Notes under the pieces: model-generated
What the model saw: the letters and a program-made list of their open reading frames with translations, nothing else
The model's database searches: none
What the model was told of the DNA's origin: nothing
Part shown: piece after piece, positions 1 through 7,155 of the stretch
Numbering within the stretch: position 1 is the stretch's first letter
How the letters are laid out: each line of letters opens with the position of its first letter
NCBI RefSeq assembly: GCF_003350205.1
Contig: NZ_QLLC01000023.1
Span: 1-47,666, forward strand
Source: Brevundimonas bullata
Lineage (GTDB): Bacteria > Pseudomonadota > Alphaproteobacteria > Caulobacterales > Caulobacteraceae
Length of the DNA stretch: 47,666 bases
Reading direction: 5' to 3'
Position numbers and translations under genes: made by a program

Positions 1-55
1 AGAGACAGGGAATCACGATCCGCGAATAATGCAACGGTTCCGCAAGGGGAGAAGG

Positions 56-1192
56 CTAGAAAAGCGCCCCGCCCTCCACGCTCACGAACTGCGCCCGTCC
101 CTCCAGCGCCGCGAACAGACTGCGCTCGGTGCCGGTCATGAAGGCCTGCAACTGCAAGGCCTCGATCTCGTCGAATAGGGCCGCCCGGCGCACCTCGTCG
201 AGGTGGGCCGGGGCCTCGTCCAGCAGCAGGACGGGCTGCGCCTTCTGGCCGAATTCAGGATCGGCCAGCCGCCCGACCTGGGCCAGGATCAGGTTCAGCA
301 CCAGGGCTTTCTGCTCGCCCGAAGACCCCTCGGCGGCGGGCCGGTTCTTCTCGCGGTGCAGGGCCGTCAGGTCCGAGCGATGCGGCCCGAACAGCGAGCG
401 TCCGGCGGCGGCGTCGCGCCCCCGCGCCCGCACAAAGCCCTCGCCCAGCATCCCGACGATGTCGGCCTCGTCCGCCCCCGCCGCCGCCATCGCCTCGGCC
501 TCGCCGGTCAGGCCCAGGTCGGCCTGGGGAAAGGGCCGGTCTCCGCGCGCGTCGATGCCGGCTTGCAGCGCCGTCAGGGCCCGCGTCCGCGCCGTCGCCG
601 CCCGCGCCCCGGCCTCGGACAGCCGCGCCTCCAGCGCATCCAGCCACAGGGGATCGGCGGGCTTCCCTTCCGCCCCGTCGGTCAGCAGCCGCAACCGCTC
701 CCTCAACGCTTTTTCATAGGCCGAAACCGTCGCCGCATGATCAGGGTCAGCCGCGAACACCAGCCGGTCGAAGAACCGCAGCCGCGCCGCCCGCGCATCG
801 GAAAACAGCCGATCCTGCTCGGGCGTGGCCCAGACCGGGCGCAGATGGTCCAGCAGCCGCCCCGGCGGGGCCGTCTCGCCGTCGATGCGGACGATGCGCC
901 TTGCCGCCCCCGGCGTCTGCACCCCGGTGCCCAGACGCACCTCTTCGCCCTCTTCATCCAGCGTCACCATGACGGCCCAGGCCCGCCCCACGGCCTCGCC
1001 CGGCTCGCGCCGCCCCATCTCCTGCGCCGTCGCCCCGCGCAAACCCTTGCCGGGCGTCAGCAGACTGATGGCCTCCAGCAGATTGGTCTTGCCCGCCCCG
1101 TTCGGCCCGTGCAGCACCACGGCCCCGCCGGAAACCGGCAGGCTGGCGCTCGCATAGGAACGGAAGTCGGTGAGGGCGAGGGAGGTGATCAT
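56..1192 (-). CDS. recF: DNA replication and repair protein RecF
   Basis: RecF is a cytoplasmic SMC-like ATPase that binds DNA at stalled forks or gaps and helps RecO and RecR load RecA. The 378-residue protein is of normal family length. It opens with the typical N-terminus (TDFRSY) and a Walker A GPNGAGKT at residues 29-36. Near the C-terminus are the ABC-type signature [13 protein letters not shown] and the Walker B/D-loop [12 protein letters not shown]. It is the last gene of the minus-strand dnaA-dnaN-recF cluster, but a GIY-YIG gene and a palindromic repeat separate it from dnaN. No good Shine-Dalgarno sequence precedes the ATG at 1192, which was chosen because the family starts there. 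Identity is secure. Confidence 0.96.
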   Translation of the reverse strand: MITSLALTDFRSYASASLPVSGGAVVLHGPNGAGKTNLLEAISLLTPGKGLRGATAQEMGRREPGEAVGRAWAVMVTLDEEGEEVRLGTGVQTPGAARRIVRIDGETAPPGRLLDHLRPVWATPEQDRLFSDARAARLRFFDRLVFAADPDHAATVSAYEKALRERLRLLTDGAEGKPADPLWLDALEARLSEAGARAATARTRALTALQAGIDARGDRPFPQADLGLTGEAEAMAAAGADEADIVGMLGEGFVRARGRDAAAGRSLFGPHRSDLTALHREKNRPAAEGSSGEQKALVLNLILAQVGRLADPEFGQKAQPVLLLDEAPAHLDEVRRAALFDEIEALQLQAFMTGTERSLFAALEGRAQFVSVEGGALF

Positions 1193-1244
1193 GCGTGGGT
1201 CGGCAGATACACCGATTTGGAAGCTAAACGCCCCCTAAGAAACC

Positions 1245-1337
1245 CGCTCACCCCGGCGGACGCCGGGGTCCAGTGAGAGCCAGACACGCCGCGCTTGCAG
1301 CCAAAGGACTGGATCCCGGCGTCCGCCGGGATGAGCG
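1245..1337. repeat. Inverted pair of REP-like palindromic units
   Basis: Two copies of one unit face each other. The left copy starts CGCTCA, has an 8-bp hairpin CCCCGGCG/CGCCGGGG around GA (1251-1268), and ends TCCAGTG. The right copy (1306-1337) is its reverse complement with hairpin ATCCCGGCG/CGCCGGGAT (1313-1332). A third copy lies at 20941-20971. The unit resembles extragenic palindromes scattered in Caulobacterales genomes (from general knowledge). Confidence 0.7.
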
Positions 1338-1361
1338 GCGGATTTGGTTCAGCCAACACCT

Positions 1362-1646
1362 TCAAAGCAATGTCGGAAGCAGATCGTCCCAACCCGGATT
1401 CATCCGCTCGATCAGGTCGAGCTTCCATGCCCGCCGCCATTCCTTGATCTGGCGCTCACGGCGAAAAGCCTCGTCGCGCGTGCCGTGGAGCTCATACCAG
1501 ACTAGGCGCGAAACCCCATACTTGGCGGTGAAGCCGCCACGCAGCTTCTCGCGATGCTCGACGACCCGCTTCAGCAGGTCGTCGGTCGATCCGGTATAGA
1601 GGACGCCGTTGCGACGACCGGCCAGGATGTAGGTGTAGAAATACAT
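1362..1646 (-). CDS. GIY-YIG nuclease superfamily small protein
   Basis: This 94-residue protein is a minimal GIY-YIG domain. The family motif appears as YTYIL followed by GVLYTGST, then the conserved catalytic-type Arg region (DLLKRVVEHRE), then FTAKYGVSRLVWYE and a Glu-containing helix (EAFRRERQIKEW). Members resemble the YhbQ/UPF0213 and UvrC N-terminal nuclease folds; their cellular role is generally unknown. The ATG at 1646 is chosen over a GTG at 1670 because GGGAGG lies a few bases upstream and the family starts at MYFYTY. The gene sits alone between dnaN and recF, next to an inverted REP-like pair. This suggests an insertion into the replication cluster. Confidence 0.85.
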   Translation of the reverse strand: MYFYTYILAGRRNGVLYTGSTDDLLKRVVEHREKLRGGFTAKYGVSRLVWYELHGTRDEAFRRERQIKEWRRAWKLDLIERMNPGWDDLLPTLL

Positions 1647-1684
1647 CCAACCTCCCGGCCCGGCGCTCACTTTTTCTGCGGGGC

Positions 1685-2803
1685 TTAGACCCGCAGCGGC
1701 ATCAACACGTACTGCACGCCCGGATCAGCCGGATCGAGCACCAGGGTCGGCGACGCGGGATCGGCGAATTTGAAGTGGGCGGTCTCGCCGGTGATCTGGC
1801 CGGCGACGTCCAGCAGGTAGCGGGCGTTGAAGCCGATCTCGAACGGCTCTTCGGAATAGCCGATCTCGACCTCTTCCTCGGCCTGGCCGGCTTCCATGTT
1901 GCGCACGGTCAGCTTCACCCGGTCGTTGTCAAAGGCCAGCTTCACCGAGCGGCTTTTTTCCGCCGAGATGGTGGCGACGCGGTCCACGGCCTTGGCGAAC
2001 AGGGCGTTGTCGATGTCGGCCTGCTTGTCGTTGCCCTTGGGAATGACGCGCAGATAGTCAGGGAAGGCGCCGTCGATGACCTTGGAGGTCAGGCTGGCCT
2101 GGCCGAACTCGAAGCGGATCTTCTGGGCCGAGACCTGGACCTCGACCGGGCCGTTTCCGTCGTCCAGCAGGCGGCGGACCTGATCAATGGTCTTGCGCGG
2201 CACGATGACGCCGGGACCGCCCGCCGCGCCTTCCGGCGCCGGGGTCTCGGCCAGGGCCAGACGGTGGCCGTCGGTGGCCACGGCGCGCAGCAGCGGCACC
2301 CCGCCCTCGGCCACCGTGTGCAGATAGAGGCCGTTCAGATAATAGCGGGTCTCTTCGGTCGAGACGGCGAAGCGGGTCTTGTCGATCAGACGCGCCAGGT
2401 CTTCCTTGGGCAGGGAATAGCGGGCGCCCGTGGATTCCGTCGACATGATCGGGAAGTCGCCGGCCGGCAGGACCGGCAGGTTGAACTTGGACCGGCCCGC
2501 CGAGATCACCAGACGCGGATCGTCGCCCGAATAGGTCAGCGAGACCTCGGCGCCGTCCGGCAGCTTCTTGACGATTTCGTACAGGGTGTGGGCCGAGGCC
2601 GTGATCTGGCCCTCGACGTTCACCTGGGCCTCGGCCTCGTCCACCATCTCCATGTCGAGATCGGTGGCGGCGAAGGCCAGCCGGTCGCGTCCGGCGCTCA
2701 ACAGCACGTTCGACAGGATCGGAATGGTGTTGCGGCGCTCGACCACGCTCTGAACGTGCCCGAGGGCTTTCAGGAGCGCGGAACGTTCGATGGTCAGCTG
2801 CAT
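1685..2803 (-). CDS. dnaN: DNA polymerase III beta subunit (sliding clamp)
   Basis: The beta clamp is a ring-shaped homodimer that encircles DNA and tethers polymerase III and other repair and replication proteins. The 372-residue protein has the usual three-domain length. It starts MQLTIERSALLKAL, matching the family N-terminus, followed by the typical NTIPILSNVLL. The C-terminus ends YVLMPLRV, close to the consensus YV(V/I)MPMR(L/V). The ATG at 2803 is preferred to the longer upstream reading, which adds 28 unconserved residues. It lies about 150 bp downstream of dnaA on the same strand and probably belongs to a replication operon with it. Nothing unusual was seen in the coding sequence. 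Confidence 0.96.
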   Translation of the reverse strand: MQLTIERSALLKALGHVQSVVERRNTIPILSNVLLSAGRDRLAFAATDLDMEMVDEAEAQVNVEGQITASAHTLYEIVKKLPDGAEVSLTYSGDDPRLVISAGRSKFNLPVLPAGDFPIMSTESTGARYSLPKEDLARLIDKTRFAVSTEETRYYLNGLYLHTVAEGGVPLLRAVATDGHRLALAETPAPEGAAGGPGVIVPRKTIDQVRRLLDDGNGPVEVQVSAQKIRFEFGQASLTSKVIDGAFPDYLRVIPKGNDKQADIDNALFAKAVDRVATISAEKSRSVKLAFDNDRVKLTVRNMEAGQAEEEVEIGYSEEPFEIGFNARYLLDVAGQITGETAHFKFADPASPTLVLDPADPGVQYVLMPLRV

Positions 2804-2920
2804 GTGGTCTCGCCCGGGCCGCGACGCCTTCATCAGCGTCGCCGTAAGGATGGTCGGGAACACTAGCGCATTGAGCGGCGGGGGCAACGGGGGGCCGACA
2901 TCCGACGACGTCTGCCCCCG

Positions 2921-2929
2921 CTATCCACA
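2921..2929 (+). promoter_or_regulatory. DnaA-box-like 9-mer between dnaA and dnaN
   Basis: CTATCCACA differs at one position from the DnaA box TTATCCACA. It lies in the short spacer between the dnaA stop and the dnaN start. A single isolated box could allow DnaA feedback on dnaN or be chance. No cluster of boxes marks an origin here. Confidence 0.25.
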
Positions 2930-2949
2930 GGCTAACCGTGGACGAAACC

Positions 2950-4398
2950 TTATCCGCGCAGCTTGCGGGTAAGGGCTTCCACATCCCGCGCGATCTGCTC
3001 TTCCTTCGGCATCAGTTCTTCGATCTTGCGCACGCCGTGCAGGACGGTCGTGTGATCGCGCCCGCCGAAGCGACGGCCGATGTCGGGATAGGACCGGGTC
3101 GTATGCTGCTTGCACAGGTACATGGCGATCTGGCGCGGGCGGGCGATGGCGCGGGTGCGGCGCTCGCTCAGCAGATCGGCCTGCTTCAGGTTGAAGTGAT
3201 CGGCGACCGTCTTCTGGATCTCATCCACGGTGATGCGGCGCTCGGGTCCGCCGCGCAGGGCGACGCCCAGCAGGCTCTGCGCCTCTTCCACGCCCAGGGT
3301 CGACAGGCGGGCGCCGGCGACGGCGGCCAGGGTGTTCACGGCGCCTTCCAGCTCACGCATCGAGCCCGGCGTGCGGTCCACCAGATGTTCCAGCACGTCG
3401 GTGCGGGCCTGGCCCGAGACCACGCCCAGCTTGGCCAGGGCGTTCAGACGCGACTGGGCTACGGCGATCTTCAGATTGCGGTCGGCGGCTTCGACCGGGC
3501 AGGTCAGGCCGGCGGCCAGGTGGCTGCGCAGACGCGGCTCGACGTCGGTCAGGGCGGTCGGCGCGCGGTCGGCCGACAGGACGATGCGTTTGCCGTCCTC
3601 GATCAGCGAGGTCAGGGTGTTGAGCAGTTCTTCCTGGGTGCTCGTCTTGCCGCCGACGAACTGGACGTCGTCCAGCAGCAGCATGTCGGCCGAGCGCAGG
3701 CTCTCCTTGAAGGCCGCGGTCGAGCGGTCCTGCATGGCGCGCACGAAGGTCGAGAGGAAGCGCTCGGCGGTCAGATAGACCACCTTGGCGTCCGGGCGCA
3801 GACGCTGCGCCTCCCAGGCGATGGCGTTCAACAGGTGGGTCTTGCCGTAGCCGTAGGGGCCGCAGAAGAAGACCGGGTTGAAGTGGCCGTCAGCCCAACT
3901 GGCCACCTGCTTGGCGATGGCGAAGGCGAAGGCGTTGCCCTGGCCTTCGACGAAGCTGTCGAACGTCAGGCGCTCTTGCAGGCCGGCGGCGCGCACGGCG
4001 CGGGCGCCGTCGGTCGAGGGGGCGAAGGCGGAGGCGCTGATGGCCGAGGCCGGAACCGAAGGCGCGACCACGCCGCCGACCGAGGCCAGGCGCGGGGCCT
4101 CGCCGGCGGGGAAGGCGGTGGCCGGGGCGGGCGAGCCAACCTCGGCGCGGCAACGGACATCCAGACGGCGCGACAGGCCGTCCAGGCCCAGCCACAGCTC
4201 GTTCATGCGACGCAGGGCGTTCTTGCGCACCCAGTCCCGCGCATAGGCGGTCGGCGTCACCAGGATCAGATTGCCCGAAGCATCCAGCCGCACGGCCGAC
4301 GGCGCGATGTAGCTGCTGAACGGCCCGTCGCCGATCTCGGTCTTCAGGCGGCCCGCCGCCTCAGTCCAGATACGGTCCGGATCCGTCATGCCCGTCAT
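2950..4398 (-). CDS. dnaA: Chromosomal replication initiator DnaA
   Basis: DnaA is the AAA+ initiator that binds DnaA boxes and melts the origin in its ATP form. The 482-residue protein has the four usual parts: an N-terminal helicase-interaction domain (about 1-85), a low-complexity Ala/Pro/Ser linker (about 86-140), the AAA+ core with Walker A GPYGYGKT (180-187) and Walker B LLLDDVQF (about residue 243), and the C-terminal DNA-binding domain. The DnaA signature is present as GGRDHTTVLHGVRKI. The ATG at 4398 follows GGGGGG at good spacing; a second ATG lies at 4389, and upstream residues look non-coding. The promoter region carries clustered GANTC sites, consistent with cell-cycle control by CcrM methylation as known in Caulobacter. 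Confidence 0.96.
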   Translation of the reverse strand: MTGMTDPDRIWTEAAGRLKTEIGDGPFSSYIAPSAVRLDASGNLILVTPTAYARDWVRKNALRRMNELWLGLDGLSRRLDVRCRAEVGSPAPATAFPAGEAPRLASVGGVVAPSVPASAISASAFAPSTDGARAVRAAGLQERLTFDSFVEGQGNAFAFAIAKQVASWADGHFNPVFFCGPYGYGKTHLLNAIAWEAQRLRPDAKVVYLTAERFLSTFVRAMQDRSTAAFKESLRSADMLLLDDVQFVGGKTSTQEELLNTLTSLIEDGKRIVLSADRAPTALTDVEPRLRSHLAAGLTCPVEAADRNLKIAVAQSRLNALAKLGVVSGQARTDVLEHLVDRTPGSMRELEGAVNTLAAVAGARLSTLGVEEAQSLLGVALRGGPERRITVDEIQKTVADHFNLKQADLLSERRTRAIARPRQIAMYLCKQHTTRSYPDIGRRFGGRDHTTVLHGVRKIEELMPKEEQIARDVEALTRKLRG

Positions 4399-4644
4399 CG
4401 CGCCCCCCAAATTCGTCAAAACACACCCGCCAAGAGTTAGAACCACCGAACCAACACACAACGAAGGCGACCGCCGGGACGACTTCTCCGGTCCCGAAAA
4501 GCCGAGGCTTCGCAGGTGGGGTCATACTCACGGACAGACGTCTCCCGCCGGCGGAAACCATTGATTTCCCCCGTCTTCATCCAGATTGGGATGGAAGTGC
4601 GTTACAGGCCAAAACTTACCCGCCGCACGCCGGAGATCAACGCT

Positions 4645-4743
4645 GATTCGAGTCGAGATTCGCACTTAAATTGTTTGACTCCGGCAAACCTCGGCAGTGC
4701 TTGGGAAAACGGCTATTTCGCCCCAATTCCGAACGCCGGATTC
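4645..4743. promoter_or_regulatory. Cluster of five GANTC (CcrM-type) methylation sites
   Basis: GATTC 4645-4649, GAGTC 4650-4654, GATTC 4657-4661, GACTC 4677-4681 and GATTC 4739-4743. Three sites fall within 17 bases. At this GC content one site per roughly 300 bases would be expected by chance. In Caulobacter crescentus, dnaA transcription depends on CcrM methylation of GANTC in its promoter, so a similar control is inferred here. Confidence 0.6.
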
Positions 4744-4771
4744 TGTCGGAGACTTAACGCCAGACAGCAAG

Positions 4772-4801
4772 ACGGCGAGGGAGCTTGCGCTTCCTCGCCG
4801 T
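4772..4801 (-). terminator. Hairpin after rpsT
   Basis: A perfect 9-bp stem, ACGGCGAGG (4772-4780) and CCTCGCCGT (4793-4801), encloses a 12-nt loop. It lies about 105 bases beyond the rpsT stop and upstream of dnaA. No T-run follows on either strand. It may be a terminator or attenuator, or a structure in the dnaA leader RNA. Confidence 0.45.
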
Positions 4802-4907
4802 TGAAATCGCTAGATTTTCTTGCGACAACCCTGTTACGGGTCATCCGAACGCCTCAGATGACGTCGTTTGACAAGGGCGTGAAAGCCCGTCCGCGACGCC
4901 GTCTAAA

Positions 4908-5177
4908 TCAGGCGGCCGACAGCTTCTTCAGCTGGGCGGCCAGGCGCGAAACCTTGCGCGAGCCGGTGTTCTTGTGAACCACGCCCTTGGACACGGCGCG
5001 CATCAGTTCCGACTGAGCCGTGATGAAGGCGGCCTTGGCGGCGGCGGCGTCGCCGCCCGTCAGGGCTTCCTGGAACTTACGCAGGTAAGTACGGACGCGG
5101 GTGCGGCGGGCCTTGTTTACTTCGGTCCGCGCTTCGATCTTGCGGATCGCCTTGCGGGCGCCTGCATTGTTGGCCAT
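4908..5177 (-). CDS. rpsT: 30S ribosomal protein S20
   Basis: S20 is a primary 16S rRNA-binding protein of the small subunit. The 89-residue, Lys/Arg/Ala-rich helical protein matches the family in length and pattern: [18 protein letters not shown] at the start, [14 protein letters not shown] near the end. GAAGG precedes the ATG at 5177 at workable spacing. The gene is followed on the same strand, after a 0.5-kb spacer, by dnaA, an arrangement also known in Caulobacter. Identity is secure. Confidence 0.95.
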   Translation of the reverse strand: MANNAGARKAIRKIEARTEVNKARRTRVRTYLRKFQEALTGGDAAAAKAAFITAQSELMRAVSKGVVHKNTGSRKVSRLAAQLKKLSAA

Positions 5178-5309
5178 CGGGTAAAACCTTCGAACGAAAA
5201 CGCCGCGAACCCACGTCCACGGCGAGGAAATCTCAAGAGCGGGCGGCTATAGCGGAAAGGCTCCGGCCGGTCAACGCGACCCGGCCGGAATTGAATCACA
5301 GCCTGGGTT

Positions 5310-6095
5310 TCAGCGCCCCGTGAAGACGGGTTTGCGCTTCTCGACGAAGGCGGCCATCCCCTCCTTCTGATCCTCGAAGGCGAACAGGGAGTGGAACAGG
5401 CGGCGCTCGAACACCACACCTTGCGTCAGGGTGGTCTCGAAGGCGGCGCTGACCAGCTCCTTGTTGGCCATGACCGCCAGGATCGACTGGCCGGCGATCT
5501 TGGCCGCCGCCGCGCGGGCCTCGTCCAGCAGGGCGTCAGACGCCACCACGCGCGAGACCAGGCCGGCCCGCTCGGCCTCGGCGGCGTCCATCATCCGCCC
5601 GGTCAGGCACATGTCCATCGCCTTGGCCTTACCCACGGCGCGGGTCAGGCGCTGCGAACCGCCGATGCCGGGGGCCACGCCCAGGTTGATCTCGGGCTGA
5701 CCGAACTTGGCCGTCTCCGAGGCGATGATGAAGTCGCACAGCATGGCCAGTTCGCAGCCGCCGCCCAGGGCATAGCCCGACACCGCCGCGATGATCGGCT
5801 TGCGGAAGCCAGCCACCCGGTCATGGGCGCGGGCGAAGAAGTTGCCGCGGTACATGTCGGCATAGGCCTGGTCCGCCATCTCCTTGATGTCGGCGCCGGC
5901 GGCGAAGGCCTTGACCGAGCCGGTCAGGACGATGCAGCGCACGCTGTCATCGTCGGCCACGCTCTCCAGGAAGTCGCCCAGCTCGCTCGTCAGGGTGGTG
6001 TTCAGCGCGTTCAGCGCCTCCGGCCGGTTCAGGGTGACGACCGCATAGCCGTCCGCGTGGCGTTCGATCAGCAGGGTGGAATAGGCGTCGGCCAT
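5310..6095 (-). CDS. Enoyl-CoA hydratase (crotonase family)
   Basis: This 261-residue crotonase-fold enzyme most likely hydrates trans-2-enoyl-CoA to 3-hydroxyacyl-CoA in fatty-acid beta-oxidation. Both catalytic glutamates of true hydratases are visible, in [11 protein letters not shown] and FGQPEINLG. The oxyanion-hole segment [11 protein letters not shown] is typical. The C-terminus ([10 protein letters not shown]) matches FadB1/PaaF-type single-domain hydratases. AGAGGAG stands 7 bases before the ATG at 6095. The gene lies between mutM and rpsT on the same strand, with no pathway partner nearby, so the physiological substrate cannot be told from context. Confidence 0.9.
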   Translation of the reverse strand: MADAYSTLLIERHADGYAVVTLNRPEALNALNTTLTSELGDFLESVADDDSVRCIVLTGSVKAFAAGADIKEMADQAYADMYRGNFFARAHDRVAGFRKPIIAAVSGYALGGGCELAMLCDFIIASETAKFGQPEINLGVAPGIGGSQRLTRAVGKAKAMDMCLTGRMMDAAEAERAGLVSRVVASDALLDEARAAAAKIAGQSILAVMANKELVSAAFETTLTQGVVFERRLFHSLFAFEDQKEGMAAFVEKRKPVFTGR

Positions 6096-6162
6096 CAGGC
6101 GCTCCTCTATATCGTTCGCGGCAGGTCTAGCGCCTCAGCCCGCCCACTGGAACACCCGCGCC

Positions 6163-7026
6163 CTAACCCTTCTGACAGACGGGACAGAAGAAGGTCGAAC
6201 GCCCGCCCTGGACCACCCGCGCCACCACGCCGGAACAGCCCTCGGTCCGGCAGGGCTCGCCCTCGCGGCCATAGACGTCGAAGCGATGCTGGAAATAGCC
6301 CTGCCCGCCCTCGACATTGGCGAAGTCCTTCAGCGTCGAGCCGCCCGCCGTGATGGCGTCGGCCAGGACATTCCTCACCTCGGTCGCCAGCCGCTCCAGC
6401 CGGGGGCGGCTGACCTTGCCCGCCGGCGTCAGCGGCGAGATGCGGGCCCGGTACAGGGCCTCGCAGACATAGATATTGCCCAGCCCCGCCACATTCCTCT
6501 GGTCCAGCAGGCTGACCTTGATGTTCTGCGCCTTGCCGGCGAAGACCTCGGCCAGATGGGCGGCGGAAAAGCCGTTGCCCAGGGGCTCCGGCCCCAGCCC
6601 CGCAAACCAGGCGTGCCCCTCGACTGCTTCCGTCGGGATCAGCCCCATGAAGCCGAAACGCCGCGCGTCTGCATAGCCCAGCCGCGTCAGCACCCCGCCC
6701 CGCTCGGCGGTCAGGCTCATGTGCTCGTGCTTGCCCGCGACCGGCGCGTCCGTCTCGAACACCCCCGGCGCCACGCCCTCCAGGGTGAACCGCCCGGTCA
6801 TGCCCAGATGCGTCACCCAGGTCTCGCCGGTCGACAGCGGAAACAGCAGATACTTGGCGCGCCGATCCAGCCGCAGCACCGTCGCCCCGTCCAGCCGCTC
6901 GACGAAGCGCTCAGGAAAGGGAAAGCGCAGGTCCGGCCGGTTCTGACGCGCCGCCGTCAACCGCGCCCCCTCCAGCACCGGCTCCAGACCCCGCCGCACG
7001 GTTTCAACTTCAGGCAATTCAGGCAT
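6163..7026 (-). CDS. mutM: Formamidopyrimidine-DNA glycosylase (Fpg/MutM)
   Basis: Fpg removes 8-oxoguanine and ring-opened purines and nicks the abasic site by beta,delta-elimination. The mature N-terminus PELPEVETVRRGL carries the catalytic Pro and Glu directly after the initiator Met, which fixes the start at 7026 rather than three codons upstream. The C-terminus has the DNA-binding zinc finger, with two Cys in CRTEGC and two in CPVC separated by about 16 residues. Length is 287 residues, close to the usual 270-290. It is divergent from the OPT transporter gene, with a CT-rich palindrome between them. Confidence 0.95.
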   Translation of the reverse strand: MPELPEVETVRRGLEPVLEGARLTAARQNRPDLRFPFPERFVERLDGATVLRLDRRAKYLLFPLSTGETWVTHLGMTGRFTLEGVAPGVFETDAPVAGKHEHMSLTAERGGVLTRLGYADARRFGFMGLIPTEAVEGHAWFAGLGPEPLGNGFSAAHLAEVFAGKAQNIKVSLLDQRNVAGLGNIYVCEALYRARISPLTPAGKVSRPRLERLATEVRNVLADAITAGGSTLKDFANVEGGQGYFQHRFDVYGREGEPCRTEGCSGVVARVVQGGRSTFFCPVCQKG

Positions 7027-7038
7027 GACGAACATCTA

Positions 7039-7063
7039 GCCCCTCTCCCCTTGCGGGAGAAGG
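7039..7063. repeat. Short CT/GA palindrome, intergenic
   Basis: CCCCTCTCCCC and GGGAGAAGG pair imperfectly around TTGC. The same kind of element, perfect there, occurs at 13291-13311, and part of it (CCGCAAGGGGAGA) recurs at the far left edge near position 41. It looks like a dispersed intergenic palindrome. It lies in the divergent mutM/OPT promoter region, so a purely terminator role is unlikely. Confidence 0.4.
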
Positions 7064-7155
7064 AAGATGACGGCGCGCCTTCAATCCTCCGCCCCCCGTT
7101 GTCACAGCGCCGCTTTCCGGCTTACCTCCGGCGCGACACACGGAAAGAGCCCCGC

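Larger units (their letters stand above)
4399..4907. other. Long non-coding rpsT-dnaA spacer (dnaA leader and promoter)
   Basis: About 509 bases hold no credible gene. The spacer is more AT-rich than its flanks between about 4560 and 4760. It contains five GANTC sites and a strong hairpin, listed separately. dnaA must be transcribed from within it or by readthrough from rpsT. No convincing array of DnaA boxes was found, so it is not called an origin. Confidence 0.6.

Noticed and set aside
4399..4907. Chromosomal replication origin next to dnaA
   Set aside because: No cluster of DnaA boxes was found. In Caulobacterales the origin lies near hemE rather than directly beside dnaA, and hemE is not in the window.
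6286..7155. Long N-terminal extension of the OPT transporter
   Set aside because: It is antisense to mutM, has no membrane-protein character, and a ribosome-binding site precedes the internal ATG at 7156.
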